From the NCBI GenBank assembly GCA_016184125.1, contig JACPDG010000038.1, forward strand, positions 81,022 to 145,021: DNA of 64,000 nt, read 5' to 3'. The position numbers were made by a program, and so were the translations under genes. Below the pieces are notes generated by a model. It saw only the letters and a list, made by a program, of their open reading frames with translations. It was not told the origin of the DNA and did no database searches. Shown here one piece after another: positions 1-10,004 of this stretch. Position 1 is the first letter of the stretch; the number at the start of each line of letters is the position of its first letter. This DNA is from Candidatus Rokuibacteriota bacterium. GTDB taxonomy: Bacteria > Methylomirabilota > Methylomirabilia > Rokubacteriales > CSP1-6.

Positions 1-1146
<1,146 letters not shown>

Positions 1147-1153
1147 CCGATGT

Positions 1154-1270
1154 CATGGGGGGAACTATCGAAGCCCCCCAAACCCCCCGCGCTCGGAGCG
1201 CCCCGGGGGGTGCGCGGACGCACCCGACAAAGCCGTGGCGCTCCTCGACCACCCGAGTTCGACCAGGACC
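1154..1270 (+). repeat. Modular palindromic element, copy 1
   Basis: Opens with a hairpin of six G and six C arms around ACTATCGAAG. A second GC hairpin follows whose loop contains the small module GGTGCGCGGACGCACC, then the tail CCTCGACCACCCGA. It fills the gap between the activator and the export gene. Confidence 0.85.
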
Positions 1271-1305
1271 ACCACGCGAGCAGTGCACCACTAGGAGGAC
1301 ATGTC

Positions 1306-2118
1306 ATGACGTGGGCGAAATACCTGACCGTGACCATCGCAGTCCTGTTGACCGCCGTCTTCGCCGCCGCACCCGTCGCGGCGGACTACCGCATCGGACC
1401 GGACGACCAGCTGGCCGTCTCGCTCTGGGACAACCGCGACGTCGACCTCGTCGTCGCCGTACGACCGGACGGCAAGATCTCGCTGCCGCTCGTCGGGGAG
1501 GTCCAGGCGGGCGGCCTGACCGTCAACGAGCTCACCGCCAGCCTCACGACGGCGTATCGCCGGTTCGTCGAGCAGGCGCACGTCACCGTGATGGTGAAGG
1601 AGATCAAGAGCCGCACCGTGTACTTCGTCGGCGGCGTCGCCAAGCCAGGCCCCTACCAGCTGAACCGGGAGCTCACGCTGCTCCAAGCGATCTCGGTCGC
1701 CGGGGGGCTCACGTCGATCGCGGACCTGGAGTCCTCCTTCGTGCTGCGGGGCAAGGAGAAGATCCCGGTGGACTTCATCAAGCTCCTGCAGCAGGGCGAC
1801 GTCTCGCAGAACGTCGTCCTGGCGCCCGGCGACACCATCGTCGTCCCGGTCGCCGAGGTCGTCTACGTGCAGGGCGAGGTCAAGAATCCCGGCATCGTGA
1901 AGTTCGACAGTGAGCTGACCCTCGTCAGCGCGATCGCCAAGGCGGGCGGCTTCACGCCCCTGGCCGCCCGGAACCGGGTCAACCTCCTCCGGAACAGCGA
2001 GGAGGAAAAGCAGAGCGTCCAGATCGACGTTCGTGAGATCATGTCGCGTCCGGATGCGGTGAGCGACGTGCACCTCAAGCCGAGGGATATCTTGATCGTC
2101 CCGCAAAGGCTCTTCTGA
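1306..2118 (+). CDS. Polysaccharide export protein, Wza/EpsE type, exosortase-system associated
   Basis: Predicted 270-residue periplasmic/outer-membrane export protein. A signal peptide ends near residue 26 (PVAA|DYRIG). There is no lipobox cysteine, unlike classical Wza. The Poly_export domain covers about 27-100 (YRIGPDDQLAVSLW), followed by two SLBB repeats near 105-155 (VYFVGGVAKPGPYQL) and 190-245 (VYVQGEVKNPGIVKF). ATG 1306 is chosen because AGGAGG lies 7 bases upstream and the signal peptide begins there; an out-of-frame ATG lies 5 bases before it. The protein should form or gate the outer-membrane channel for the exopolysaccharide, working with the kinase/chain-length protein at 5453. 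It is followed after 2 bases by the beta-barrel gene, indicating one transcript. Confidence 0.93.
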   Translation: MTWAKYLTVTIAVLLTAVFAAAPVAADYRIGPDDQLAVSLWDNRDVDLVVAVRPDGKISLPLVGEVQAGGLTVNELTASLTTAYRRFVEQAHVTVMVKEIKSRTVYFVGGVAKPGPYQLNRELTLLQAISVAGGLTSIADLESSFVLRGKEKIPVDFIKLLQQGDVSQNVVLAPGDTIVVPVAEVVYVQGEVKNPGIVKFDSELTLVSAIAKAGGFTPLAARNRVNLLRNSEEEKQSVQIDVREIMSRPDAVSDVHLKPRDILIVPQRLF

Positions 2119-2120
2119 GA

Positions 2121-3686
2121 GTGATCGACAGAGCGAGGAGGAGTAGCGGACCCCTGGTGCTGCTCCTCTCGCTCGTCGTCCTGGCCCTGCGACCCGATCC
2201 CGTTCTCCCGCAGCCTCTCGTCGTTCGCCCGACGCTGCACTTGCGCGCCCAGGCGCCCGCGGCCCCGCCGACCGGGGCGCCGTCGGTCGCTCCGAGCCCG
2301 ACGGCTCCGACGGAAACAGCGCCGAGCCTGCCAGGTCTGAGTCCGATCGTCCCCGGAACCACCGCTCCGAGTCTGGCTGTCCCGGGCCCGGCGACGCCGG
2401 TCGTCCCGCTCCCCGGTCTTCCCGAGGAGCGACAGCCGCTGCCGCCGCCGGCGACCGTTCCATCGGGTCCTCGAGCGCCGGATCTGCCGGTCGGTCTCCT
2501 GGTGCCGACCGGCGCGCCGCTCGAGCTCCATCCCTCCGTGGGCGTCACCGAGGAGTACACGGACAACTTCGAGCTTCGCCGCGACAAGCGCTCGAACTGG
2601 CGCACGAGCGTGTCGCCCGGGCTGACGCTCTTGCTCCGCCACGGCCCGACGGACGGCTGGCTGACCTACCAGCCGGCCGGCAGCCACGACACGGTCTCGG
2701 ACGAGTTCAACCTGTTCCACTCCCTGGCCGGCGCCGTCCGCTGGCTCGCGACGCCGCGTCTGACGTTCACGCTGTCGGAGACGCTCACGCGCAGTGACGA
2801 GGCGGCCCGCGCGGACCGGCTCGCCCTCAGGCGGGAGCGCCGCACCTTCACGAGCAACGCGTTCTCGCTCCAGGGCGACCACGTCGTCCGCAACCTCGGC
2901 ACCCGCGGGTACTACCGCCTGTCGACGTTCTCGGACAGCGAGCGTGGCGACACGATCTCTCACGCGGCCGGTACCAGCGCGACCGCGACGCTGTACGAGA
3001 CCAACTCCGGAACCGTCGGGTACGAGTACCTCGATTCCTCCACCGCCGAGGGGCAGGATATCCGCGGCCACCAGCTGGCCGTCACGCTCGCCCGGCAGCT
3101 CACGTCGCTCGCGACGGCGGGCGTGTCGGGCAGCTATCAGCTGCGCTCGGCGAGCGGCGTCGGTGCGCGCGACTTCGACAGCTGGAACGCGGCCGTGTTC
3201 GGCGGCTACGGCATTCCGGGTCTCTGGGCGCTCAGCGCGAGCGTCGGTGTCAGCCGGCTTTCCGACGACGGTCGCGACGATCGCTTCACCGTCAGCAGCA
3301 CGACCGGCTTCACGTACGAGTTCGCCCGCGCGAAAGCGACGCTCGGCCTCGAGCGCGGCTTCTCGGAGACGTTCCGCGAAGGGCAGAACTTCGGCGTGGT
3401 CGAGACGCAGGGTGTCACGGCGTCGCTGACGTATCCGTTCCCGCCCGCGCTCCTCACGCGGCTCTTCGCCGAGTACCGCGAGAACAAGACCACCGGGATC
3501 GGCATCGACCCCGGTGTTGGCACGCGCCGGCGCGAGAACGCATGGACGGTGGGGTTCGACGCGAGCGTCCGCCTGCTCGAGTGGCTCGAGATGGTCCTCG
3601 CGGCGAGCCACCGCGAGCTCGACGCGCCGAGCCCGGACGGCTACACCGAGAACCGCGTGCGCGTGTCGCTCGGCGCGAGGTTCTAG
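2121..3686 (+). CDS. Outer-membrane beta-barrel protein of the exosortase/EPS locus
   Basis: 521 residues from GTG 2121. A basic N-terminus and hydrophobic stretch (PLVLLLSLVVLAL) form a signal peptide. Residues about 35-130 are proline/alanine-rich linker. The rest alternates polar and hydrophobic residues as in a beta-barrel and ends with phenylalanine (VSLGARF), the usual outer-membrane assembly signal. Proteins of this type are conserved beside export proteins in PEP-CTERM loci and are thought to be an alternative or auxiliary outer-membrane pore. A second in-frame GTG at 2157, preceded by AGGAGG, would drop the basic N-region, so the upstream start is preferred. The 328-bp gap downstream holds a promoter for the next gene. 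Confidence 0.8.
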   Translation: MIDRARRSSGPLVLLLSLVVLALRPDPVLPQPLVVRPTLHLRAQAPAAPPTGAPSVAPSPTAPTETAPSLPGLSPIVPGTTAPSLAVPGPATPVVPLPGLPEERQPLPPPATVPSGPRAPDLPVGLLVPTGAPLELHPSVGVTEEYTDNFELRRDKRSNWRTSVSPGLTLLLRHGPTDGWLTYQPAGSHDTVSDEFNLFHSLAGAVRWLATPRLTFTLSETLTRSDEAARADRLALRRERRTFTSNAFSLQGDHVVRNLGTRGYYRLSTFSDSERGDTISHAAGTSATATLYETNSGTVGYEYLDSSTAEGQDIRGHQLAVTLARQLTSLATAGVSGSYQLRSASGVGARDFDSWNAAVFGGYGIPGLWALSASVGVSRLSDDGRDDRFTVSSTTGFTYEFARAKATLGLERGFSETFREGQNFGVVETQGVTASLTYPFPPALLTRLFAEYRENKTTGIGIDPGVGTRRRENAWTVGFDASVRLLEWLEMVLAASHRELDAPSPDGYTENRVRVSLGARF

Positions 3687-3692
3687 CGGGCC

Positions 3693-3805
3693 AGAAGCCA
3701 CAAGCCACGAGCCAGAAGCCGGAAGGCGCGAGTCGTCATTCTGGCTCCTGGCTGCTGGCTCCTGGCTGCTGGCTCCTGGTTCCCGCTCCTGGCTTCCGGC
3801 TCGCG
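3693..3805 (+). repeat. Low-complexity GCCAGAAGCC / CTGGCTCCTGG repeat region
   Basis: Short units related to AGCCAGAAGCC are followed by direct repeats of GGCTGCTGGCTCCT. The first half is roughly complementary to the second, so the region could fold on itself. It lies just after the beta-barrel stop and may act as an imperfect terminator. No coding function is apparent. Confidence 0.6.
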
Positions 3806-3837
3806 GAGTGCGACCCCGCAAGGTTTGCGTCCGCGCG

Positions 3838-4110
3838 CCGCACGCATCGCGGGCGCGTTTTTCGCGGAGTTGGAGCGCACGCCGACCGCGATGTGCGCGC
3901 CCTGGGTAGTTCGGTTCCCCAGTGTGAGTCCCGCGCTTCCCGTACGGATCTTTAACAAAGTCGCAAAGATAGCTGACACCCCGTTTGGCACATCGGTTGC
4001 GCACTGGAAGCGCCGTGCCGAGAGTTTTCCGACACTACGTTCCGCCGTCGCTCGTCGCCGTGATCGCCACCGATATCGCGGTGATCGCGATCGCGACGAG
4101 CATTCCGCTC
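3838..4110 (+). repeat. Promoter-leader duplication, copy A (functional copy)
   Basis: This stretch matches 17795-18080 over its whole length. Identity is highest between 3949 and 4000, including GTACGGATCTTTAACAAA and the sigma-54 promoter, and it continues into the first codons of the sugar transferase. Upstream it contains GGTTCCCCAGTGTGAG, a degraded version of the perfect palindrome in copy B. Confidence 0.85.
3985..4000 (+). promoter_or_regulatory. Sigma-54 promoter of the initiating sugar transferase
   Basis: TTGGCACATCGGTTGC matches the TGGCAC-N5-TTGC consensus at every defined position (GG at 3987-3988, GC at 3999-4000). The expected transcription start is near 4012, only about 3 bases before the GTG start at 4015, so transcripts would be almost leaderless. 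PrsR (56417) and the activator at 1-1146 are the likely partners. The exact consensus match is seen directly; use in vivo is inferred. Confidence 0.85.
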
Positions 4111-5385
4111 CGTCTCGGCCTCTGGGTCGGCCATGGCGCGTTCTGGCCGAAGGCCGCGGCCGTGCTCGTGCTGACGCTCTTCACGCTGCACGTCGCCGAC
4201 CTTTACAAGACGGAGCTCGCCGCCGGACGCCGGGAGCTCAGCGCGCGGCTCCTCGGCGCCCTCGCATGCGCGGCCGTCCTCGTGGCGGCGCTCGGGTTCA
4301 CGGTCCCCACGTTCCGTCTGGGCCGGCTGGCCTTCGCTCAGATCTTCGGGCTGGCCGGCGGCGGACTGCTGCTGGCGCGGCTCGCGTGGTCGTGGCTTCG
4401 CGCGTCGGACCGCTTCCGCCTGCGTGTCCTCGTGCTGGGCGTGAATCACGCGGCGCCGCGCATCGTGGAGCTCCAGGAGACGGGCGCGCAGCCGTTCACG
4501 GTTCTCGGGTTCCTCGACGACGACCCGGCGGCGGTCGACCGGATGCCGGCGGGAGCCGAGCTGCTCGGGAAGGCCAAGGACCTGATCACGCTCGCGGACG
4601 AGCTGCGACCGGACATCGTGGTCACCGCGCCGATGGACATGCGCGGGGTGCTCCGGACACCGGACCTGCTCGAGTGCCGGCTTCGCGGCGTGCGCGTCGA
4701 GGAGTGGCCGACCTTCTACGAGAAGCAGACCGGCAAGGTGCTCGTCACGGACGTGCGCCCGAGCTGGTTGATCTTCTCCGATGGCTTCGTGAAGACGCCG
4801 TCCACGCAGACGGTCAAGCGCGCGATCGACGTGGTGACCGCGGGGATCGGGCTCGCCCTCGCGGCGCCCGCGATGCTCGCACTCGCCGTCCTGATCAAGC
4901 TCGACTCCGCCGGCCCCGTCTTCTACCGCCAGGCGCGCGTCGGCCTCCGGGGACGCATCTTCCACGTGATCAAGTTCCGCTCGATGAGCGCGAGCGCCGA
5001 GCGGTCGGGCGCCGTGTGGGCGGCCTCGAACGACCCTCGGGTCACCCGGGTCGGCCGCGTCATGAGGAAGACGCGCCTGGACGAGCTCCCGCAGCTGTTC
5101 AACGTCCTGCGCGGCGATATGAGCCTCGTCGGCCCTCGGCCGGAGCGCCCGGAGTTCATGCGCCTGCTCCAGCGCGAGATTCCGTTCTACGGGGAGCGCC
5201 TCGCCGTGAAGCCGGGGCTGACCGGGTGGGCGCAGGTGCGTCACGCCTACGCCGGCTCGGTCGAGGACACGCTCGAGAAGCTGCAGTACGACCTCTACTA
5301 CGTCAAGAACCTCTCACCGTTCCTGGACGTGCTCATCCTCCTTCAGACCGTCCAGGTCGTCCTCTTCGCCCGCGGGGCGCGGTGA
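4015..5385 (+). CDS. Initiating sugar transferase (polyprenyl-phosphate glycosylphosphotransferase), PEP-CTERM EpsB type
   Basis: 456-residue membrane enzyme expected to load the first sugar-1-phosphate onto undecaprenyl phosphate. The N-terminal half has about five membrane segments and a CoA-binding-like fold (LRVLVLGVNHAAPRIVEL). The C-terminal bacterial sugar-transferase domain starts near residue 268 with KRAIDVVTAG and a membrane helix, then KFRSM, LDELPQLFNVLRGDMSLVGP, RPERPEF and PGLTGWAQV. GTG 4015 is chosen because family members begin with a basic MxRVFRHY-like sequence; upstream codons overlap the sigma-54 promoter. A decayed duplicate of its 5' end lies at 17971. The kinase/chain-length gene follows after 67 bp. 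Confidence 0.93.
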   Translation: MPRVFRHYVPPSLVAVIATDIAVIAIATSIPLRLGLWVGHGAFWPKAAAVLVLTLFTLHVADLYKTELAAGRRELSARLLGALACAAVLVAALGFTVPTFRLGRLAFAQIFGLAGGGLLLARLAWSWLRASDRFRLRVLVLGVNHAAPRIVELQETGAQPFTVLGFLDDDPAAVDRMPAGAELLGKAKDLITLADELRPDIVVTAPMDMRGVLRTPDLLECRLRGVRVEEWPTFYEKQTGKVLVTDVRPSWLIFSDGFVKTPSTQTVKRAIDVVTAGIGLALAAPAMLALAVLIKLDSAGPVFYRQARVGLRGRIFHVIKFRSMSASAERSGAVWAASNDPRVTRVGRVMRKTRLDELPQLFNVLRGDMSLVGPRPERPEFMRLLQREIPFYGERLAVKPGLTGWAQVRHAYAGSVEDTLEKLQYDLYYVKNLSPFLDVLILLQTVQVVLFARGAR

Positions 5386-5452
5386 TCACGCACATGCGAA
5401 CACCTGGACGCGGTCAGCACGCTCGCGCACGCGGGCGGGATCGGTAGGGACC

Positions 5453-7708
5453 ATGGCTCACTGGGAACTCGTACGACGGATCTTCTTGGGTGTGTTCCTG
5501 CGGCGCAAGCGCCTGCTCCTGCTCGGCATCGTCGCGAGCGCGCTGGTGCTGCTGCCGGCCGCCTACTACGGCACCCGGCAGCCGCAGCGCTACCGGACCT
5601 CGGCGACGGTCCTGCTCGAATCGAGGCCGGACCGCGTCCCGCTCTTCCCCGAGTTCTCTCCGTTCAGGCCGCTGCCGGTGCAGCTGGCGATCCTCAACAG
5701 CCGGAGCCTCGCACAGAGCGTGATCGAGAACCTCCCGCAGCCGTCCCTCGCGGAGCTGCTCCAGCACCGCTACCACATCGACTACTTCGAGGCCGCGAGG
5801 AACCTGTATCACCGCTGGAGGGGGCTCGAGATCGAGACGGAGAGCCCGCTCCGGCGCGCCATGGCCGAGCTGCAGAAGGCGCGCATGACGTTCAACTCGC
5901 GCGGCGACGGCATCGTCGAGATCATCGCCGAGGCCACCGAGCCACAGGTCGCCGTCGACATCGTGAACACGTACGTCGAGGTCCTGCTCGCCCGCACCCG
6001 CTCCTTCAACGTCGAGGACGCCCGCACCTCGCGCGAGTTCCTCGAGCAGCAGGTGGCAGACGTCAAGAAGAACCTGGCGGCGAGCGAGGAGTCGCTCCGC
6101 CGGTTCACCACCGCGCAGGGCGGCGTCAAGATCCCCGACCGCACGCAGGCGAGCGTCAATCAGATCGCGCAGGCCGAGTCGATGCTGGCCGAGGTGCGCG
6201 CCAACCGCGCCCTGGTCGGCGCACGCCTCAAGAGCCTCAAGGAGCGGGTCGAGCTCAAGAAGCCCGCCCCCGCGGCCCCGGCCGCGCCCGCGCCGCCGCC
6301 GCCGCCCGCGCCGGTGCCGCTCGAGGTCCGGCGGCTGCGCGACCAGCTCGCTCAGCTCGAGACGAATCTCCTCGAGCTGCGCCTGCGGTTCACGGAAGAA
6401 CATCCGCGGGTCGTCCTCGCGCGCCAGCACGTCGAGCAGCTGCGCAAGCGCCTGGGCGGTGCGGTCAAGGAGACGGTGGTCGCCGCGCCCGCGGCCGTGG
6501 CCGCGGCGGCAGCCATCCCGTCCGCGGAACGCGTGGACTTCACCGAGCAGCTGCTTTCGCTCGAGACCGCGTCCCACTCGCTGTCGGCCCAGGAAGAGGC
6601 GCTCCAGAAGCAGGTGGAGACGCTCAGGGACCGGCTGACGGGGCTGTCGCGCAGCGAGCTCGAGTACGTCCGGCTGGCGCGTGAGGCCGACAGCCAGCGC
6701 AGCCTGCACGCGCTCCTCTCCGACAAGCTGACCGCGGCCCGGATCCGCGAGCAGGGCGAGATGAAGGTCGTCAAGGTCATCGACCCGCCCGCCTTCCCGG
6801 TGTCGGTGACGGGCGAGCGGCGGCTGAAGTTCTACGCGGCGGCGCTCGCCCTCTCGATCGTGCTCGGCGCCATGCTGCCGCTCGGCGTCGAGTGGTTGAA
6901 CCGCCTGATCGAGACCGAGGACGACGTCGACTCGGCCACGAGGCTGCCCGTCCTCGCCCTCGTCCCCCGCGTGCGGTCCGGGCCGCCGCTGTTCACCGCC
7001 GCGGAGCGGGTGAACGGCAACGGGCATCCGCGCCGCCGCGTGGCGCGCGACCAGTTCATGTTCGCCGAGGCGTTCCGCCCGCTGCGCGTGTCGGTCCAGC
7101 TCGCCACGCGGGTCGAGAACCTGAAGACGCTGCTGGTCGCGAGCCCCCTGCCCGACGAGGGCAAGTCGACGATCGTGGTGAACCTCGGGCTCGCGTTCGC
7201 CGAGGCGGGGGCGAAGGTCGTCCTCGCCGACACCGACGTGGCGCGCCCCACGCTCCACCGCCTGCTGAACGTCAAGCCGACCGCCGGCGTCGTGGAGGCG
7301 CTGCACGCCAAGCGCGCCATCGGGGACTGCCTGATCCCCGTCGCCGACCGGCTGATGATGGCGCCGCGCGGCGGCGTGCTCGAGCAGGACAGCCGCGCGC
7401 TGCTCGCGACGCAGCGCCTGAAGGAGTTCGTCGCGGAGATCGCGACCGCCGGTGACGTCGTGGTCTTCGACTCGTCGCCCGTCCTGCTCGTTCCCGACGG
7501 CCTGTTCCTGGCCGCCGCCGTCGACGGCGTGATCCTCGTCGCGCGCGCGGGACGCACGAGCTGCCGTGACCTCGCACGCGCGAAGTCCTCGCTCGAGGCG
7601 GCCGGCGCCCGCCTCCTCGGCGTCGTCATCAACGAGGCGCCGCCCATGCGCGTGCGCGCCGACTACGAGCGCTACTACTTCGCCTCCACGTCCAATGGGA
7701 GCCACTAA
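5453..7708 (+). CDS. Fused chain-length determinant and bacterial tyrosine kinase (Wzc/GumC-like)
   Basis: 751-residue inner-membrane protein. A Wzz domain with an N-terminal membrane segment near 22-42 is followed by long coiled-coil stretches, broken by a proline/alanine hinge near 273-292, and a second membrane segment near 462-484. The cytosolic BY-kinase domain carries Walker A (PDEGKST, lysine near 571), the DTDVARP form of Walker A' near 594 and Walker B VVVFDSS. The C-terminal tyrosine cluster is short (Y738, Y741, Y742). In many PEP-CTERM loci the chain-length and kinase parts are separate genes; here they are fused. It should control polymer length and export with the Wza-like protein. 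ATG 5453 follows TAGGGA. Confidence 0.92.
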   Translation: MAHWELVRRIFLGVFLRRKRLLLLGIVASALVLLPAAYYGTRQPQRYRTSATVLLESRPDRVPLFPEFSPFRPLPVQLAILNSRSLAQSVIENLPQPSLAELLQHRYHIDYFEAARNLYHRWRGLEIETESPLRRAMAELQKARMTFNSRGDGIVEIIAEATEPQVAVDIVNTYVEVLLARTRSFNVEDARTSREFLEQQVADVKKNLAASEESLRRFTTAQGGVKIPDRTQASVNQIAQAESMLAEVRANRALVGARLKSLKERVELKKPAPAAPAAPAPPPPPAPVPLEVRRLRDQLAQLETNLLELRLRFTEEHPRVVLARQHVEQLRKRLGGAVKETVVAAPAAVAAAAAIPSAERVDFTEQLLSLETASHSLSAQEEALQKQVETLRDRLTGLSRSELEYVRLAREADSQRSLHALLSDKLTAARIREQGEMKVVKVIDPPAFPVSVTGERRLKFYAAALALSIVLGAMLPLGVEWLNRLIETEDDVDSATRLPVLALVPRVRSGPPLFTAAERVNGNGHPRRRVARDQFMFAEAFRPLRVSVQLATRVENLKTLLVASPLPDEGKSTIVVNLGLAFAEAGAKVVLADTDVARPTLHRLLNVKPTAGVVEALHAKRAIGDCLIPVADRLMMAPRGGVLEQDSRALLATQRLKEFVAEIATAGDVVVFDSSPVLLVPDGLFLAAAVDGVILVARAGRTSCRDLARAKSSLEAAGARLLGVVINEAPPMRVRADYERYYFASTSNGSH

Positions 7709-9049
7709 ATGACGGATCGCCATCCCGAACACCAGGTTCCGCTCGCCGACCTCCTCGAGGACCGTCTGCGGTCCGGGACCGCACGCGTCGTCGTCGTCGG
7801 GCTCGGCTACGTGGGACTGTCCCTCGCGGTCGGGCTCGCGCGCAACGGCCTGGTCGTCCACGGCGTCGAGGTCGAGCTCGAGCGCGCCGCCCTCGTGAAC
7901 GCCGGCCGGTCGTACATCGACGACGTCGACTCGCGCGAGCTCGCCGCCCTCGTCGCGGCGGGACGGCTCGGCGCGTCGACCCGCTTCGACGCCGCGCGCG
8001 AGGCCGACGCCATCGTCATCTGCGTGCCGACGCCGCTGCGCAAGAGCAAGGACCCGGACATCTCCTTCATCCTCTCGGCGACCGAGAGCCTGGTGCCGCT
8101 GCTCCGGCCGGGCCAGCTCGTCGTGCTCGAGAGCACGACGTACCCCGGCACCACCGAGGAGGTCCTCCAGCCCCGGCTCGAGGCGCGCGGCTTCACCGTG
8201 GGGGACGACGTCTTCCTGGCGTTCTCGCCCGAGCGCGTCGATCCCGGCAACACGTCGTTCACGACCGCCAACATCCCGAAGGTCGTCGGCGGCGTCACGC
8301 CGCGCTGCACGCGGCTCGCCGCCGCGCTCTACCGCAACGTCACGGCGTCGGTGCACCCGGTGTCCAGCCCGAAGGTGGCGGAGACGGCCAAGCTGCTCGA
8401 GAACACGTTCCGCAGCGTCAACATCGCGCTCGCCAACGAGCTCGCGCTCGCGTGCCGCGCGATCGACGTGGACCCCTGGGAAGTGATCGGCGCGGCGGCG
8501 ACGAAGCCGTTCGGGTTCATGCCGTTCTACCCCGGGCCGGGGACCGGCGGGCACTGCATCCCGCTCGACCCGCTCTACCTGTCCTGGAAGCTCCGCCTGA
8601 ACGGCTTCGAGACCCGCTTCATCGCCCTCGCCGACGAGATCAACCACAGCATGCCGCGTCACGTGGTCTCCCTCGTCGCCGATGCGCTGAACGACCGGGG
8701 ACAGGCGCTCCGCGGCGCCCGCGTGCTCGTGCTCGGCGTGACGTACAAGGCCAACGTGAACGACGTCCGGGAGTCCCCCGCCCTCGAGGTGCTGCACATG
8801 CTCGCGGACAAGGGTGCCGCGGTCGCGTACGCCGACCCGTTCGTCCCGCAGCTCGAGGTCGGCGCGCTGAAGCTCGTGGCGGAGCCTCTCACGCGGGACG
8901 TCCTCGCGGCCGTCGACTGCGCGGTCGTGATCACCGACCACACGTCGTTCGACTACGCGCTGATCGCCGAGGCTGCTCCCGCCGTGGTCGACGTGCGCAA
9001 CGCCATGGGCCCGCTCCGCGCCCGGCACCGGAACATCGTCACGCTCTGA
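7709..9049 (+). CDS. UDP-N-acetylhexosamine-type 6-dehydrogenase (nucleotide sugar dehydrogenase)
   Basis: 446 residues; the ATG directly abuts the previous TAA. The N-terminal NAD-binding fold shows VVGLGYVGLSLAVGL, the central domain GPGTGGHCIPLDP with catalytic Cys283, and the C-terminal domain LGVTYKANVNDVRESP. The motif form (GTGGHCIPxDP) is that of WecC/TviB-type enzymes oxidising UDP-ManNAc or UDP-GlcNAc to the uronic acid, and differs from the GDP-mannose/UDP-glucose type at 39225. With the 2-epimerase at 10004 it could supply UDP-ManNAcA. The sequence alone does not settle the substrate. Confidence 0.9.
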   Translation: MTDRHPEHQVPLADLLEDRLRSGTARVVVVGLGYVGLSLAVGLARNGLVVHGVEVELERAALVNAGRSYIDDVDSRELAALVAAGRLGASTRFDAAREADAIVICVPTPLRKSKDPDISFILSATESLVPLLRPGQLVVLESTTYPGTTEEVLQPRLEARGFTVGDDVFLAFSPERVDPGNTSFTTANIPKVVGGVTPRCTRLAAALYRNVTASVHPVSSPKVAETAKLLENTFRSVNIALANELALACRAIDVDPWEVIGAAATKPFGFMPFYPGPGTGGHCIPLDPLYLSWKLRLNGFETRFIALADEINHSMPRHVVSLVADALNDRGQALRGARVLVLGVTYKANVNDVRESPALEVLHMLADKGAAVAYADPFVPQLEVGALKLVAEPLTRDVLAAVDCAVVITDHTSFDYALIAEAAPAVVDVRNAMGPLRARHRNIVTL

Positions 9050-9050
9050 G

Positions 9051-10004
9051 ATGCTGAACGCGCTCTCGTTCGACATCGAGGAGTACTTCCAGGTCGAGGC
9101 CCTTCGAGGCCTCGTCCGGCCGCGGGACTGGGACCGCCTCGAATCGCGGGTGGCGCCCGTGACCCTGCGGCTGCTGGACGTGCTCGAGCGGCACCGCGTC
9201 ACCGCCACCTTCTTCGTGGTCGGCTGGGTGGCGGAGCGCCAGCCGGAGCTGGTGCGCGAGATCGCGCGGCGCGGCCACGAGCTCGGCTGCCACGGGTACG
9301 CGCATCTGCCGGTCTACGCGATGGAGCCCGAGACGTTTCGCGAGGATCTCAGGCGCGCCAAGCGCACGATCGAGGACGCGGCCGGGGAGCCGATCATCGG
9401 CTACCGCGCGCCGACGTGCTCGATCGTGCGCGAGACGCTCTGGGCGCTGCCGGTGCTCGCGGAGGAAGGCTTCCGGTACGACTCGAGCATCTTCCCGATT
9501 CACCACGACCGTTACGGGATCCCGGACGCCGATCGCTTTCCGCATCGCGTCTCCGCGCCCGGCGCCGACCTCGTCGAGTTCCCGCTGACGACGGTCCGCC
9601 TCGCCGGGCAGAACCTGCCGTGCTGCGGCGGCGGGTACTTCCGGCTGCTGCCGTACCCGGTGGTCCGCGCGGCGCTCAGGCGCGTCAACGAGCGCGAAGG
9701 GATGCCCGGCATGGTGTACCTGCACCCCTGGGAACTCGACCCCGACCAGCCGCGGTTCGCGCTCCGCGGCCTCGCGGCCTTCCGTCACTACGTCAACCTG
9801 CGGCACACCGCCGACAAGCTCGAGCGTCTGCTGGACGACTTCGCGTTCGGTCCGGTGGAGCGCGTCCTCGCCGAGCGCGGCTTGATCGACTTCATGGGGG
9901 GACTATCGAAGCCCCCCAAGCCCCCCGCGCTCGGAGCGCCCCGGGAAACCCGTGGCGCTCCTCGACCACCCGATTCGTGCACCGGCTCGGAGGTAGCGGC
10001 GTGA
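9051..10004 (+). CDS. Exosortase-system polysaccharide deacetylase with element-derived tail
   Basis: 317 residues. The NodB-like fold starts immediately with FDIEEYFQVEAL, the typical opening of the PEP-CTERM-associated deacetylase family. It continues with the zinc-site motif CHGYAHLPVY, the GYRAPTCSI motif, and the family C-terminal block (GMPGMVYLHPWELDPDQPRF, LERLLDDFAFGPVERVL). Residues from about 282 to 317 are encoded by a palindromic repeat element (9892-9995) that has evidently replaced the natural stop. The TGA overlaps the next ATG. Expected role: N-deacetylation of the polymer or a precursor in the periplasm or on lipid carrier. Confidence 0.9.
   Translation: MLNALSFDIEEYFQVEALRGLVRPRDWDRLESRVAPVTLRLLDVLERHRVTATFFVVGWVAERQPELVREIARRGHELGCHGYAHLPVYAMEPETFREDLRRAKRTIEDAAGEPIIGYRAPTCSIVRETLWALPVLAEEGFRYDSSIFPIHHDRYGIPDADRFPHRVSAPGADLVEFPLTTVRLAGQNLPCCGGGYFRLLPYPVVRAALRRVNEREGMPGMVYLHPWELDPDQPRFALRGLAAFRHYVNLRHTADKLERLLDDFAFGPVERVLAERGLIDFMGGLSKPPKPPALGAPRETRGAPRPPDSCTGSEVAA
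9892..9995 (+). repeat. Modular palindromic element, copy 2
   Basis: First hairpin CATGGGGGG...CCCCCCAAG, second hairpin around GCGCCCCGGGAAACCCGTGGCGC, tail CACCCGATTCGTGC. It encodes the last ~36 residues of the deacetylase. It ends next to the GGAGGT ribosome-binding site used by the epimerase at 10004. Confidence 0.9.

Noticed and set aside
5414..9208. Very long open frames on the minus strand (also at 12806-16399, 37626-40457, 52232-54772)
   Set aside because: They are opposite clear plus-strand enzymes, are Arg/Glu/His-rich low-complexity translations, and contain no recognisable domain. They are a by-product of high GC content.
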